Shown in pieces: positions 43,831-51,948 of a stretch of DNA of 64,000 nt. The DNA is from Flavobacterium pokkalii (GTDB lineage Bacteria > Bacteroidota > Bacteroidia > Flavobacteriales > Flavobacteriaceae), in NCBI RefSeq assembly GCF_014596575.1, contig NZ_NASZ01000011.1, positions 1-64,000 on the forward strand. The letters run 5' to 3'. Position numbers and translations under genes: made by a program. The notes beneath the pieces are model-generated. The model ran no database searches. It was not told the origin of the DNA and was given only the letters and a program-made list of their open reading frames with translations. Position 1 is the stretch's first letter. The number at the start of each line of letters is the position of its first letter.

Positions 43831-44709
43831 ATGCCTGTTTTTGGAACTTCAATTTTATCATTTATACCTTTCTGGACTGCCGAAGGAGGAGCTTTTGCTA
43901 TCCAAAAAACCGCCGAATATGGTTTTGATATGCTCGAAATCAATTTACCATATTCTTTAGATTTTGATGCAAAAAAAGTCAAAAAGCAATTGGAAGAACA
44001 GGGAATTCTGGGACGTTGTGGTTTTAATTTACCTAAAGATTGCCACATTCCTTTTTACCCGGAAAAAGCGACCGAAACCATCAAAAAAGCAATTGATAAA
44101 GTTGCCGAAATGGATGGTGATTTTTTAGGAGGTGTACTGCATTCGGCAATTGGAACATTTACAGGAAATCCTTGTACAAAAGATGAAAAAATAATTGTTA
44201 AGCAGGTCTTAAGCGAAATAACCAATTATGCTTCTAAACAAAATATCACAATAGCTATTGAACCTATAAACCGCTATGAAAGCTACGTTTATACTTCGGT
44301 AGTTGAAGTTTTAGATACTATTGAAAGCATTGGAAATCCAAATTTAGGATTACATCTGGATACTTTTCACATGAATATCGAGGAGAATAATTTTTACAAT
44401 CCGGTGATTCATGCCGGTAAAAATCTAAAACACATTCATATTACCGAATCTGACAGAGGAATGACCGGAGAAGGAAACGTGCATTGGGATGATTTTTTCA
44501 AAGCTTTAGCCGAAATTAATTATCAGGGGCCGTTGGTTTTAGAGAATTTTTCCTCTCAAATTAGCGAATTAATCGGGCCAACATCTCTATGGAGACCTTC
44601 TAAACATAATTCGGAAGATTTAGCCAAAGGAAGTCTGAAATTTATGAAAGATATGGTTAATAAACATTATAAAAACAATTTACACAATACTTTATCACAC
44701 ACAAAATAA
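43831..44709 (+). CDS. Ketose 3-epimerase-like TIM-barrel enzyme, 292 aa
   Basis: A sugar-phosphate isomerase/epimerase-fold protein. The metal tetrad of D-tagatose/D-psicose 3-epimerases is present: Glu144 in IEPINRYES, Asp177 in HLDTFHMN, His203 in HIHITESDRG and Glu238 in LVLENFS. Glu144 and Glu238 also serve as the acid-base pair in that family. It likely interconverts a ketohexose such as allulose, tagatose or sorbose with one the downstream kinase can use (fructose). It lies between the porin and the kinase (6-bp gap to the latter), which supports free-sugar rather than sugar-phosphate chemistry (inference). Confidence 0.85.
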   Translation: MPVFGTSILSFIPFWTAEGGAFAIQKTAEYGFDMLEINLPYSLDFDAKKVKKQLEEQGILGRCGFNLPKDCHIPFYPEKATETIKKAIDKVAEMDGDFLGGVLHSAIGTFTGNPCTKDEKIIVKQVLSEITNYASKQNITIAIEPINRYESYVYTSVVEVLDTIESIGNPNLGLHLDTFHMNIEENNFYNPVIHAGKNLKHIHITESDRGMTGEGNVHWDDFFKALAEINYQGPLVLENFSSQISELIGPTSLWRPSKHNSEDLAKGSLKFMKDMVNKHYKNNLHNTLSHTK

Positions 44710-44715
44710 GAAACT

Positions 44716-45648
44716 ATGGAGACAAAATTGAAAGCAGTTTGTTTTGGAGAAATCCTTTTTGATGTATTTCTGGAGCATAAAAAAATTGGCGGAGCTCCGC
44801 TTAATGTTGCCACCAGACTAAAAGCTCTTGGTGGAGAAGTGGCGATGATTAGCGCAGTAGGGGATGATGCTAATGGTGAAAAATTAACAACTTATCTAAA
44901 CAATTTAGGAATTAGTACTGATGGAGTTGCTGTAAAAAACAATTATCCAACGGGAATTGTAAATGTAATTTTGAATGAAAAAGGCAACGCTTCATACGAT
45001 ATTCATTATCCGTCAGCTTGGGATAAAATCGAAAATTCTTCGATAAATACCACTATTGTTGAAAATGCCGATTTTTTAGTTTACGGAAGTTTATCCTGCA
45101 GAGATGCTGTTTCCAAAAATACTTTAGCCGAATTATTGGCTGTGGCCAAATACAAAATTTTCGATGTCAATCTGCGTGTGCCACATTATACTAAGAAAAA
45201 CATTCTGGATTTGTTGTATGCTGCTGATTTTATCAAATTTAATGATGAGGAACTTTACGAAATCTGCGAAGGCTTGGGTTCTGAAATTAAATCATTAGAG
45301 CAAAATATCATTTTTATTGCCGAAAAAACCAATACCGATACCGTTTGTGTGACCTTGGGAGCTCATGGTGCTATTTTGTATTATAACAAAAAATTCTACC
45401 GCAATTCCGGATTCAAAGTAAATGTGGTTGACACCGTAGGTTCGGGAGATTCCTTTTTAGCAGCCTTAATCACGCAATTACTTAGCGGAAATAATCCACA
45501 GGATGCCATCAATTTTGCCAGTGCAATCGGAGCAATTGTAGCACAGCACGAAGGAGCAAATCCAGTGATTTCAACTGTGGAAATCAAAGATTTTTTAGAT
45601 GGTTTTGAACAACAAAAAAGAAATTCTGAAAAACATTTTAACCAATAA
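44716..45648 (+). CDS. PfkB-family fructokinase-like sugar kinase, 310 aa
   Basis: A ribokinase-fold kinase. It begins AVCFGEILFDVFLEHKKIGGAPLNVATRLKALGG, the fructokinase form of the sugar-binding GG motif. The ATP/anion-hole motif DTVGSGDSFLAAL contains the catalytic Asp245 (GSGD instead of the commoner GAGD). In this operon it probably phosphorylates the ketose delivered by the epimerase, giving fructose-6-phosphate. Length is standard. The permease gene begins 16 bp after the stop. Confidence 0.92.
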   Translation: METKLKAVCFGEILFDVFLEHKKIGGAPLNVATRLKALGGEVAMISAVGDDANGEKLTTYLNNLGISTDGVAVKNNYPTGIVNVILNEKGNASYDIHYPSAWDKIENSSINTTIVENADFLVYGSLSCRDAVSKNTLAELLAVAKYKIFDVNLRVPHYTKKNILDLLYAADFIKFNDEELYEICEGLGSEIKSLEQNIIFIAEKTNTDTVCVTLGAHGAILYYNKKFYRNSGFKVNVVDTVGSGDSFLAALITQLLSGNNPQDAINFASAIGAIVAQHEGANPVISTVEIKDFLDGFEQQKRNSEKHFNQ

Positions 45649-45664
45649 CCTAAAAACCAACAAC

Positions 45665-47077
45665 ATGATGTCACTTGAAAAAACAACCGTCATCGCTGAT
45701 GAAAATCACGTTCAGGAATTAATTGGGATTAGCCCGCTGGATACCACCGAAAAGAAACATTCTACCGTAAAAAAAATAGCAGTGGTGAGCAAAGAATACG
45801 CTTTACAATTTGTTATCATCACGACCTTATTTGCGCTTTGGGGAATTGCCAATGATTTAACCACGCCAATGGTTTCGACCTTTAAAAAAGTAATGCCCGA
45901 ATTGTCGAATATGCAGGCTTCCTTAGTTCAGTTTGCTTTTTATTTTGGCTATTTTTTTATGGCTTTGCCGGCAGCTTTGTTCATTAGAAAATACAGTTAC
46001 AAATCCGGAATTATTTTAGGACTTCTTTTATATGCCACTGGTGCATTTTTATTTTATCCGGCGGCTCACTATCAAAGTTATACTTTTTTCCTTTTTTCGT
46101 TATGGATTATCACCTGTGGATTAGCTTTTTTAGAAACAACATCGAATCCGTTGATTCTTTTTTTAGGTCATAAAAAAACAGCCACACAACGATTGAATTT
46201 TGCACAGGCGTTTAATCCTGTTGGTGCAATTACAGGATTAGTGATGGCGCAGTTTTTAGTGATTAAAGAAATTAAGTCTGATGATTATTCCCCTGAAGCT
46301 TTCAAAGCTTTAACATCAACTGAATTAGCCGCTATCAGAGAAAATGACTTAGGTGTTATCAGTATTCCTTATATTGGATTAGGACTTTTTGTTTTGGCAA
46401 TTTTAATTGTTATTTGTTTCACCAAAATGCCCAAAACACCACACGAAGACAAGATGTCTATTAGTGAATCTTTCAAAAAATTATTTGCCAATAAAAATTA
46501 CAAATACGGTGTTGTTGCCCAGGCTTTTTATGTGGGAGCACAAATTATGTGCTGGACATTTATTTTTCAATATGTCGATAACATCAACAAAACTTTTGGT
46601 TTAGAACTCACAGCAACCTATTATAATATTGCTGCAATGCTTTTGTTTTTATTAGGAAGATGGATTGGAACAGCTATTATGAAAAACACGAATCCTTCTA
46701 AAATATTGATGGTATTTGGAATCGGAGGTGTGATTTGTGCAGCCGGAGCCATTGTATTACAAGGAATGCCGGGATTAATTTCACTGATTTGTATCTCTGT
46801 TTTTATGTCGATTATGTTCCCAACGATTTACGGAATTGCCTTAAAAGATATGGGCGACGAAGCTAAAATTGGTTCTGCCGGATTGGTTATGGCCATTGTA
46901 GGAGGAGCTTTAATGCCTGTTTTGCAAGGAAGTATTTTAGACTGGGGTGGTTCGGGATTCTCGGATATTAAACTTTTCGGATTTATCCCTGAAGTAAATT
47001 TTTCGTTTATTTTACCGCTAATTTGCTTAGCTGTAGTAGCCTGGTACGGAAAAACAACTTATAAAACCGCGAAATAA
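45665..47077 (+). CDS. FucP/GluP-type sugar:H+ symporter (MFS), 470 aa
   Basis: A twelve-helix major-facilitator permease of the fucose/glucose family. Markers are LQFVIITTLFALWGIANDLTTPMVSTFKK, FYFGYFFMALPAALFIRKYSYKSGI, LETTSNPLILFLG...RLNFAQAFNPVGAITG, and IMFPTIYGIALKDMGDEAKIGSAGLVMAIVGGALMPVLQG. It imports a monosaccharide across the inner membrane. I start at the ATG-ATG at 45665. An in-frame ATG at 45599 would overlap the kinase gene and add 22 polar residues. A strong terminator follows, closing the operon. Confidence 0.92.
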   Translation: MMSLEKTTVIADENHVQELIGISPLDTTEKKHSTVKKIAVVSKEYALQFVIITTLFALWGIANDLTTPMVSTFKKVMPELSNMQASLVQFAFYFGYFFMALPAALFIRKYSYKSGIILGLLLYATGAFLFYPAAHYQSYTFFLFSLWIITCGLAFLETTSNPLILFLGHKKTATQRLNFAQAFNPVGAITGLVMAQFLVIKEIKSDDYSPEAFKALTSTELAAIRENDLGVISIPYIGLGLFVLAILIVICFTKMPKTPHEDKMSISESFKKLFANKNYKYGVVAQAFYVGAQIMCWTFIFQYVDNINKTFGLELTATYYNIAAMLLFLLGRWIGTAIMKNTNPSKILMVFGIGGVICAAGAIVLQGMPGLISLICISVFMSIMFPTIYGIALKDMGDEAKIGSAGLVMAIVGGALMPVLQGSILDWGGSGFSDIKLFGFIPEVNFSFILPLICLAVVAWYGKTTYKTAK

Positions 47078-47096
47078 AAAATATTTTTTCAATCAT

Positions 47097-47134
47097 AAAA
47101 CCGATATAAGCATCAGTTTGTATCGGTTTTTTTT
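47097..47134 (+). terminator. Terminator of the sugar operon
   Basis: A 10-bp perfect stem AAAACCGATA/TATCGGTTTT (47097-47106 with 47121-47130), then eight Ts in total. It is almost the same stem as the terminator after the NDH-2 gene at 40808. Confidence 0.87.
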
Positions 47135-47161
47135 GTTTTTTTGAAAGAAAATATGAATCCG

Positions 47162-48940
47162 CTAAAAAGGGAAGAAGTAAGGAATAATTAAGGTTGCCAA
47201 AATCCATAAAATAATATTCAGCGGAGTTCCTACAACTAAATAATCTTTGAATCGGTAATTTCCGGGAGCATAAATCATCGTGTTAGTCTGATAACCCATT
47301 GGAGTCATAAAACTTAGTGAAGCAGCAAAGGCGACTGCCATTATAAAAGGTCGCGAATCAATACCTAATTCAAGTGCGGTTTTGATAGCTATAGGAGTAA
47401 GTATTGCTGCTGTTGCATTGTTAGACATAAAATTGGTAGAAAGAAAGGTTAAACCGAAAAAAACCGATAAAAGCACCTGAGGACCAAATGTTCCGAGTGT
47501 TTTTACTAATCCTGATGCCAATAATGTTGCCGTGCCTGTTTTTTCCAAAGCGGTTCCAAGTGACAAAATTCCGGCCAACATAAATACAACTTTCCAGTTA
47601 ATGGACTGATAAGCTTCTTCGGTTTTTAAAAATTTCAGCGCAATTAAAACAGCAACTCCTACAGTTGCCGTGAGTACAATAGGAGCAATATGAAGCGCTG
47701 CCGAAGCAACAACAGCAGCAACAATTGAAACAATGTAGAGCATTTTTTTTAAATCAAAAGGACGATGATCTGTTTCCGAAATAATTACTAGATCATCACT
47801 TTTTTTCAATTCTATCATCTCTTCTTTAAAAGCCGTAATAAGCAAAACATCTCCGGCTTTTAATTCAACTTTACTAAAACTATCATAAAGGATTTCATCA
47901 CGATGCCTAATTGCCAAAACATTGGCTTCTTCAAAACGTTGACGAAAATTGTATTCTTTTACCGTAAGATTCTCCATCTTAGAACCACTCGGAATAAGAG
48001 CTTCTACTAAAATAAGATCATCTTTGAGCAAATCTTCATCTTCAATCTTTTTATCCGCTTTCAATTTAATGCCTTCATAGTCCAATAAGCTTTTAAGCTT
48101 TTCAATATCACAACTTATTTTAAGCACATCATAAGCCTGCAAAACCAGTCCCGGAAAAGGAACTAATGCTTTTTCGTTTCGAATTACCTGAATAATATTA
48201 ATATCTATAAGCTTGACTAATGGTGATTTTTTTATGGTGCCACCAACAGATTTTGCTTCAGGTAATAAAATAATTTCAGTTACATACTGACTGATTCCGT
48301 ATTCTTTGGCGAGAGAATTTTCTTCTTTTCGATTTGGAAGTAGCCAACTGCCGAAAAAAGTCATATAAGCGATTCCAACAGCTAAAAAACACAATCCGGC
48401 CGGTGCCATTTCAAACATAGCAATAGGCTTAAGACCTTCATTTTGAGCAATACCACTTACCAAAATATTAGTAGAAGTTCCAATGAGCGTACAAATTCCA
48501 CCAAGCAAAGCCCCGAAAGACAAAGGCATTAATAATTTTGACGGATTAATTCCGGTTTTTTTGGCTACATCTAGCGTTACCGGTAATAAAATAGCCACAA
48601 CAGCTGTATCATTCATAAAAGCAGAAAGTGTTCCTGAAATAAGCATAAGACTCACCATAGTTAGCAAATAACTTTTTCTACCAATAAGATTAAGTAAAAT
48701 AACAACTCTGCTTAATGCACCTGATTTATAAACGGCTGCACTTATGGCAAACATTGCTGTTACGGTGATTGTTGCCGGATTAGTAAAGCCCGCAAAACCT
48801 TCCTGAGGAGTCAAAATACCGCTAACCATTAATAGAATCATAACAATAACAGACACTGTATCGATACCAAATTTTTCGGTTACGAATAAATACAGCGCCA
48901 ATACCATGATAACTAAAACGATTATTATTTCTAAGCTCAC
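47162..48940 (-). CDS. SLC13/DASS-type anion permease with two RCK_C domains, 592 aa
   Basis: Two transporter halves (residues ~1-190 and ~400-592), each with hydrophobic helices, flank a cytoplasmic region with two TrkA/RCK_C domains (around residues 205-290 and 295-380; e.g. LIPSGSKMENLTVKEYNFRQRFEEANVLAIRHRDE). The motif GTSTNILVSGIA and the C-terminal SNNATAAILTPIAI are the SN(N/T)-type ligand motifs of the DASS superfamily. Substrates in relatives are sulfate or di/tricarboxylates with Na+. The start appears to be GTG at 48940. Monocistronic and convergent with the sugar operon. Confidence 0.88.
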   Translation of the reverse strand: MSLEIIIVLVIMVLALYLFVTEKFGIDTVSVIVMILLMVSGILTPQEGFAGFTNPATITVTAMFAISAAVYKSGALSRVVILLNLIGRKSYLLTMVSLMLISGTLSAFMNDTAVVAILLPVTLDVAKKTGINPSKLLMPLSFGALLGGICTLIGTSTNILVSGIAQNEGLKPIAMFEMAPAGLCFLAVGIAYMTFFGSWLLPNRKEENSLAKEYGISQYVTEIILLPEAKSVGGTIKKSPLVKLIDINIIQVIRNEKALVPFPGLVLQAYDVLKISCDIEKLKSLLDYEGIKLKADKKIEDEDLLKDDLILVEALIPSGSKMENLTVKEYNFRQRFEEANVLAIRHRDEILYDSFSKVELKAGDVLLITAFKEEMIELKKSDDLVIISETDHRPFDLKKMLYIVSIVAAVVASAALHIAPIVLTATVGVAVLIALKFLKTEEAYQSINWKVVFMLAGILSLGTALEKTGTATLLASGLVKTLGTFGPQVLLSVFFGLTFLSTNFMSNNATAAILTPIAIKTALELGIDSRPFIMAVAFAASLSFMTPMGYQTNTMIYAPGNYRFKDYLVVGTPLNIILWILATLIIPYFFPF

Positions 48941-49401
48941 AATATTTTTTTTAAAATTTCTACTTATAAAAATAAGAAAATAAAGTAGAAATTTCTTTGA
49001 TTCAGTTTTTACAGTTTCAAAAAATAAAACTAAAAATAATGAAACTGAATATTTAGCAACAAAAGCTGAAGGTTTAATTTATTTGTTGCGATATAATAAA
49101 GTTTATGAAACATATATGGATGAAAGAATCAAAAAAAGAGAAAAAACAACCGAAAACTTGGATTCTCAAGCTATTTAAACTTGAACTATAATTTATATTA
49201 TGTAAAATAGAAAATTTAGTAAATTCTTGAAAACCTTCTACACTCACATTTTATTAAAATTATTTTAGACAAATAGCGTTACAAATAATACACACAAAAT
49301 ACTACATAAAACATTTTTGTAAAACAACTATTTTAGACCAAAACAAATTTATTTTAACTCTTTTATTTATTAATTTTACTGCTATATTTTAGAAAAATCT
49401 C
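48941..49401. other. 461-bp divergent intergenic region with a possible gene remnant
   Basis: This gap separates the SLC13 permease from the DUF294 gene and must contain both promoters. An open frame on plus runs from 48984 to a stop at 49176-49178 (64 codons) with protein-like content (ETEYLATKAEGLIYLLRYN...) but no ATG at its beginning. It could be a decayed gene end. A second short ORF (49105-49191, Lys-rich, 28 aa) overlaps it in another frame. Small inverted repeats near 48958-48993 and 49003-49046 also occur. Nothing firm. Confidence 0.3.
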
Positions 49402-51306
49402 ATGAATATAATTACCGGACAAATTGCCGATTTTTTAAAAAATTACGCGCCGTTTAATCAGTTGACCACTGATGAATTGACTGAAATTGCTAATAATATT
49501 CGCGTAGTTAATTTAGAAAAAAAACAAACTTTATTTAAAATCAATGATTCGCTGCATGATAGCTTTTATGTAGTGGCTTCGGGCGTGATTAATATTTCGG
49601 TAATTGTAGATGCCGAAGAAAATATTATAGACAAATGCCATGAAGGAAATATTTTTGGTTTACGACCATTTTTTGCCAAAAATAATTATAAAGTAACGGC
49701 TAAAGCCCGTGAAGAAAGTTTAGTTTACGCCATTCCAATTGCTGTTTTCAAACCTTTGCTCGCGAATAATTCTGAGGTCTTAAATTTTTTATTAGAAAAT
49801 TTTGCCAGCAATTTACCTGAAGACCGTTCTTCAAAAGGTAATTTAGTTTCGGACGGATTTTATTCCGAAAAACAATCGGAAGCACAGTTTTTTCAAACTT
49901 TAGCTTATAATACGACGCCACTTTTGGCTACTTCAGACAATACGGCTCAGGAAGTTGCCCAATTAATGGCCGAATCCTTAAAAAATAACGTCATTATTTT
50001 TGAAAAAAACGGTCCAATTGGAATTGTCACTCATGCTGATTTGGCTTCTAAAATTGCAACCGGCCGCTACCCGATTAATACTCCGGTTAGCAATATTATG
50101 TCTTCGCCTGTAGTTACGGTTCTAGAAAATGTTTCTTTGGCTGAAGCTCAATTATTAATGCTGAAAAACAATGTTACTCATCTATGCGTAACTATTGACG
50201 GTACTGATAAATCAACTATTAAGGGTGTAATTTCCGAACACGATTTGATTGCTGCTCAGGCTAGTAACCCTGGTGTTTTAATCAAAGAAATTAAGCGTTC
50301 CTTATCGTCTAATGAATTGAAAGAAATTCGTCATCGTCTGACAAATTTGATTCAGTCTTCTATTCAAAAAAATATTCCTTTAACGCATATTACCAATATT
50401 TCCAGCGAAATTAATTTTGCAATTTTAAAGCGTGCTGTCGAATTATCCATTTTAGAATTAGGCTCCCCTCCTGCCCGTTATGCCTGGCTGAGTATTGGGA
50501 GTCAGGGACGAAAAGAACAACTTTTACTGACTGATCAGGATAGTATTTTGGTTTTTGAAGATGTTCCCCAAAATAAATATATTGAAGTCAAAGATTATTT
50601 CTTAAAATTAGGAAAAAAGACCACTGAGACTCTTGAAAAAATTGGATATGAGCTTTGTCCTTTCGGACACATGGCTAGCAACATGTTGTGGTGTAAATCC
50701 TTGAGTGACTGGATTAAACAATACAACAACTGGATGAATGCTACAAGAGAAAATACAGACAACTTGAGTAGTATTTTCTTTGATTACGAATTAGTTATCG
50801 GGGAGCAAAAAATAGAATCGGCTATCAATAATATTGTTTTTGAAAATGCTAACAACAACTCATTATTTTTTGATTTCTTAGGAAATGATGCTTTGCGAAA
50901 AAATTCTCCGCTAAGTTTTTTCAAAAAATTCATTGTGGAAGAAGAAGGCGTTAACAAAGACAAATTTGACATTAAAACCCGTGCTTTAATGCCTCTTATT
51001 GACAGTGCCCGACTATTGATTTTGAGTCACGATATTAAAGGGATAAATAATACTTATACCCGATTCAAACAATTAGCTATTGCCGATCCTAAACACTCGG
51101 AAGTTTATTTGAATTGTGCCGAAGCTTATTTGTTTTTAACGAAAATAAGGACTTTAGAAGGATTGAAAAATGAAAATTCGGGGCAATATATTAACTTAGA
51201 AGAACTGTCAAAAATTGACAGAGAAAAACTTAAAAATGCCCTGATTCCGATGAAAGAATTAGAAGAATTAATCAAAGACACTTTTCAACTTACCCAATTT
51301 TCATAA
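49402..51306 (+). CDS. cNMP-binding/CBS/DUF294 nucleotidyltransferase-like signalling protein, 634 aa
   Basis: Domain order: a cyclic-nucleotide-binding-type beta-barrel (~1-130), a pair of CBS domains (~165-300, adenine-nucleotide sensing), a DUF294 nucleotidyltransferase-like core (LSIGSQGRKEQLLLTDQDSILVFED, as in GlnD-type enzymes, near residue 365), and a DUF294 C-terminal helical domain (~490-630). The gene pair DUF294 plus DnaQ-type exonuclease lying next to acetyl-CoA synthetase is a recurring bacterial neighbourhood, and these proteins are suspected regulators of acetate use. No direct activity has been established to my knowledge. The exonuclease gene follows after 3 bp. Confidence 0.9.
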   Translation: MNIITGQIADFLKNYAPFNQLTTDELTEIANNIRVVNLEKKQTLFKINDSLHDSFYVVASGVINISVIVDAEENIIDKCHEGNIFGLRPFFAKNNYKVTAKAREESLVYAIPIAVFKPLLANNSEVLNFLLENFASNLPEDRSSKGNLVSDGFYSEKQSEAQFFQTLAYNTTPLLATSDNTAQEVAQLMAESLKNNVIIFEKNGPIGIVTHADLASKIATGRYPINTPVSNIMSSPVVTVLENVSLAEAQLLMLKNNVTHLCVTIDGTDKSTIKGVISEHDLIAAQASNPGVLIKEIKRSLSSNELKEIRHRLTNLIQSSIQKNIPLTHITNISSEINFAILKRAVELSILELGSPPARYAWLSIGSQGRKEQLLLTDQDSILVFEDVPQNKYIEVKDYFLKLGKKTTETLEKIGYELCPFGHMASNMLWCKSLSDWIKQYNNWMNATRENTDNLSSIFFDYELVIGEQKIESAINNIVFENANNNSLFFDFLGNDALRKNSPLSFFKKFIVEEEGVNKDKFDIKTRALMPLIDSARLLILSHDIKGINNTYTRFKQLAIADPKHSEVYLNCAEAYLFLTKIRTLEGLKNENSGQYINLEELSKIDREKLKNALIPMKELEELIKDTFQLTQFS

Positions 51307-51309
51307 TTT

Positions 51310-51909
51310 ATGCTGGACTGGTTAAAACATATCAATAAAGATCACCCTGAATTCTGGAAAGAATATTTAGCGAAATTTTCAAAAAATTCTAAACGCTATG
51401 TTATTCTGGCTACGGAATCCACTGGCGATTCACTCGAAAAAGACGTGATTACTTATATTAGTGCTTTTGCGGTGGAAAATGATGCCATTTCCATCAAAGA
51501 CAGTTTTGAAACTATTTTGTTGCAATATCGCTTTTTGCATGACAATCATTTGTCTAACGAATATATTATTGAAAGCAGACTTTTAAAATTATCAGAGCCC
51601 GAAGCTTTAAAAACTTTTGTGGAATATTTAGGAAACGGAATTATTGTAGGTCACCAAATTGAAAAAGACATGGCGATGATTAATGCTACATTAGAGCGAC
51701 TGGAATGCGGAAAACTGCGTAATGAGGCGTTGGATATTGCTATAATGCACCGAAAACTACATGAAATTCCTGAAGATAAAGGTTTTTCACTGGACGAACT
51801 TTCCGATTATTACAAAATTCAAAAACCAGAAGGCGAATCCGTAACGGAAAAAGCATATAAAATTGCTCTGCTCTTCTTAAAATTAAAACACAAATTAGGG
51901 TTAAAATAA
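51310..51909 (+). CDS. DnaQ-type 3'-5' exonuclease-fold protein with degenerate active site, 199 aa
   Basis: The RNase H-like DEDD fold is recognisable. However, motif I, normally D-T-E-T-T-G, reads A34-T35-E36-S-T-G, so the first metal-binding Asp is missing. Motif II (NGIIVGHQIEKDMAMIN) keeps an Asp. The motif III segment (SVTEKAYKIALLF) lacks the usual His and Asp. It is therefore probably weak or inactive as a nuclease and may bind nucleotides instead (inference). It is translationally coupled to the DUF294 gene and convergent with acs, sharing a two-way terminator. Confidence 0.85.
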   Translation: MLDWLKHINKDHPEFWKEYLAKFSKNSKRYVILATESTGDSLEKDVITYISAFAVENDAISIKDSFETILLQYRFLHDNHLSNEYIIESRLLKLSEPEALKTFVEYLGNGIIVGHQIEKDMAMINATLERLECGKLRNEALDIAIMHRKLHEIPEDKGFSLDELSDYYKIQKPEGESVTEKAYKIALLFLKLKHKLGLK

Positions 51910-51941
51910 AAAAAGCGGCTTAAAAATTGAAGCCGCTTTTT
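51910..51941. terminator. Bidirectional terminator between the exonuclease gene and acs
   Basis: A perfect 12-bp stem AAAAAGCGGCTT/AAGCCGCTTTTT with an 8-nt loop. A-rich on one side and T-rich on the other, it can stop transcripts from both convergent genes; it begins right after the exonuclease stop. Confidence 0.9.
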
Positions 51942-51948
51942 GTTTGTA

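Noticed and set aside
49105..49191. 28-codon Lys-rich ORF (MKHIWMKESKKEKK...)
   Set aside because: Overlaps the better-looking remnant frame, has no ribosome-binding or promoter support, and could be chance in AT-rich DNA.
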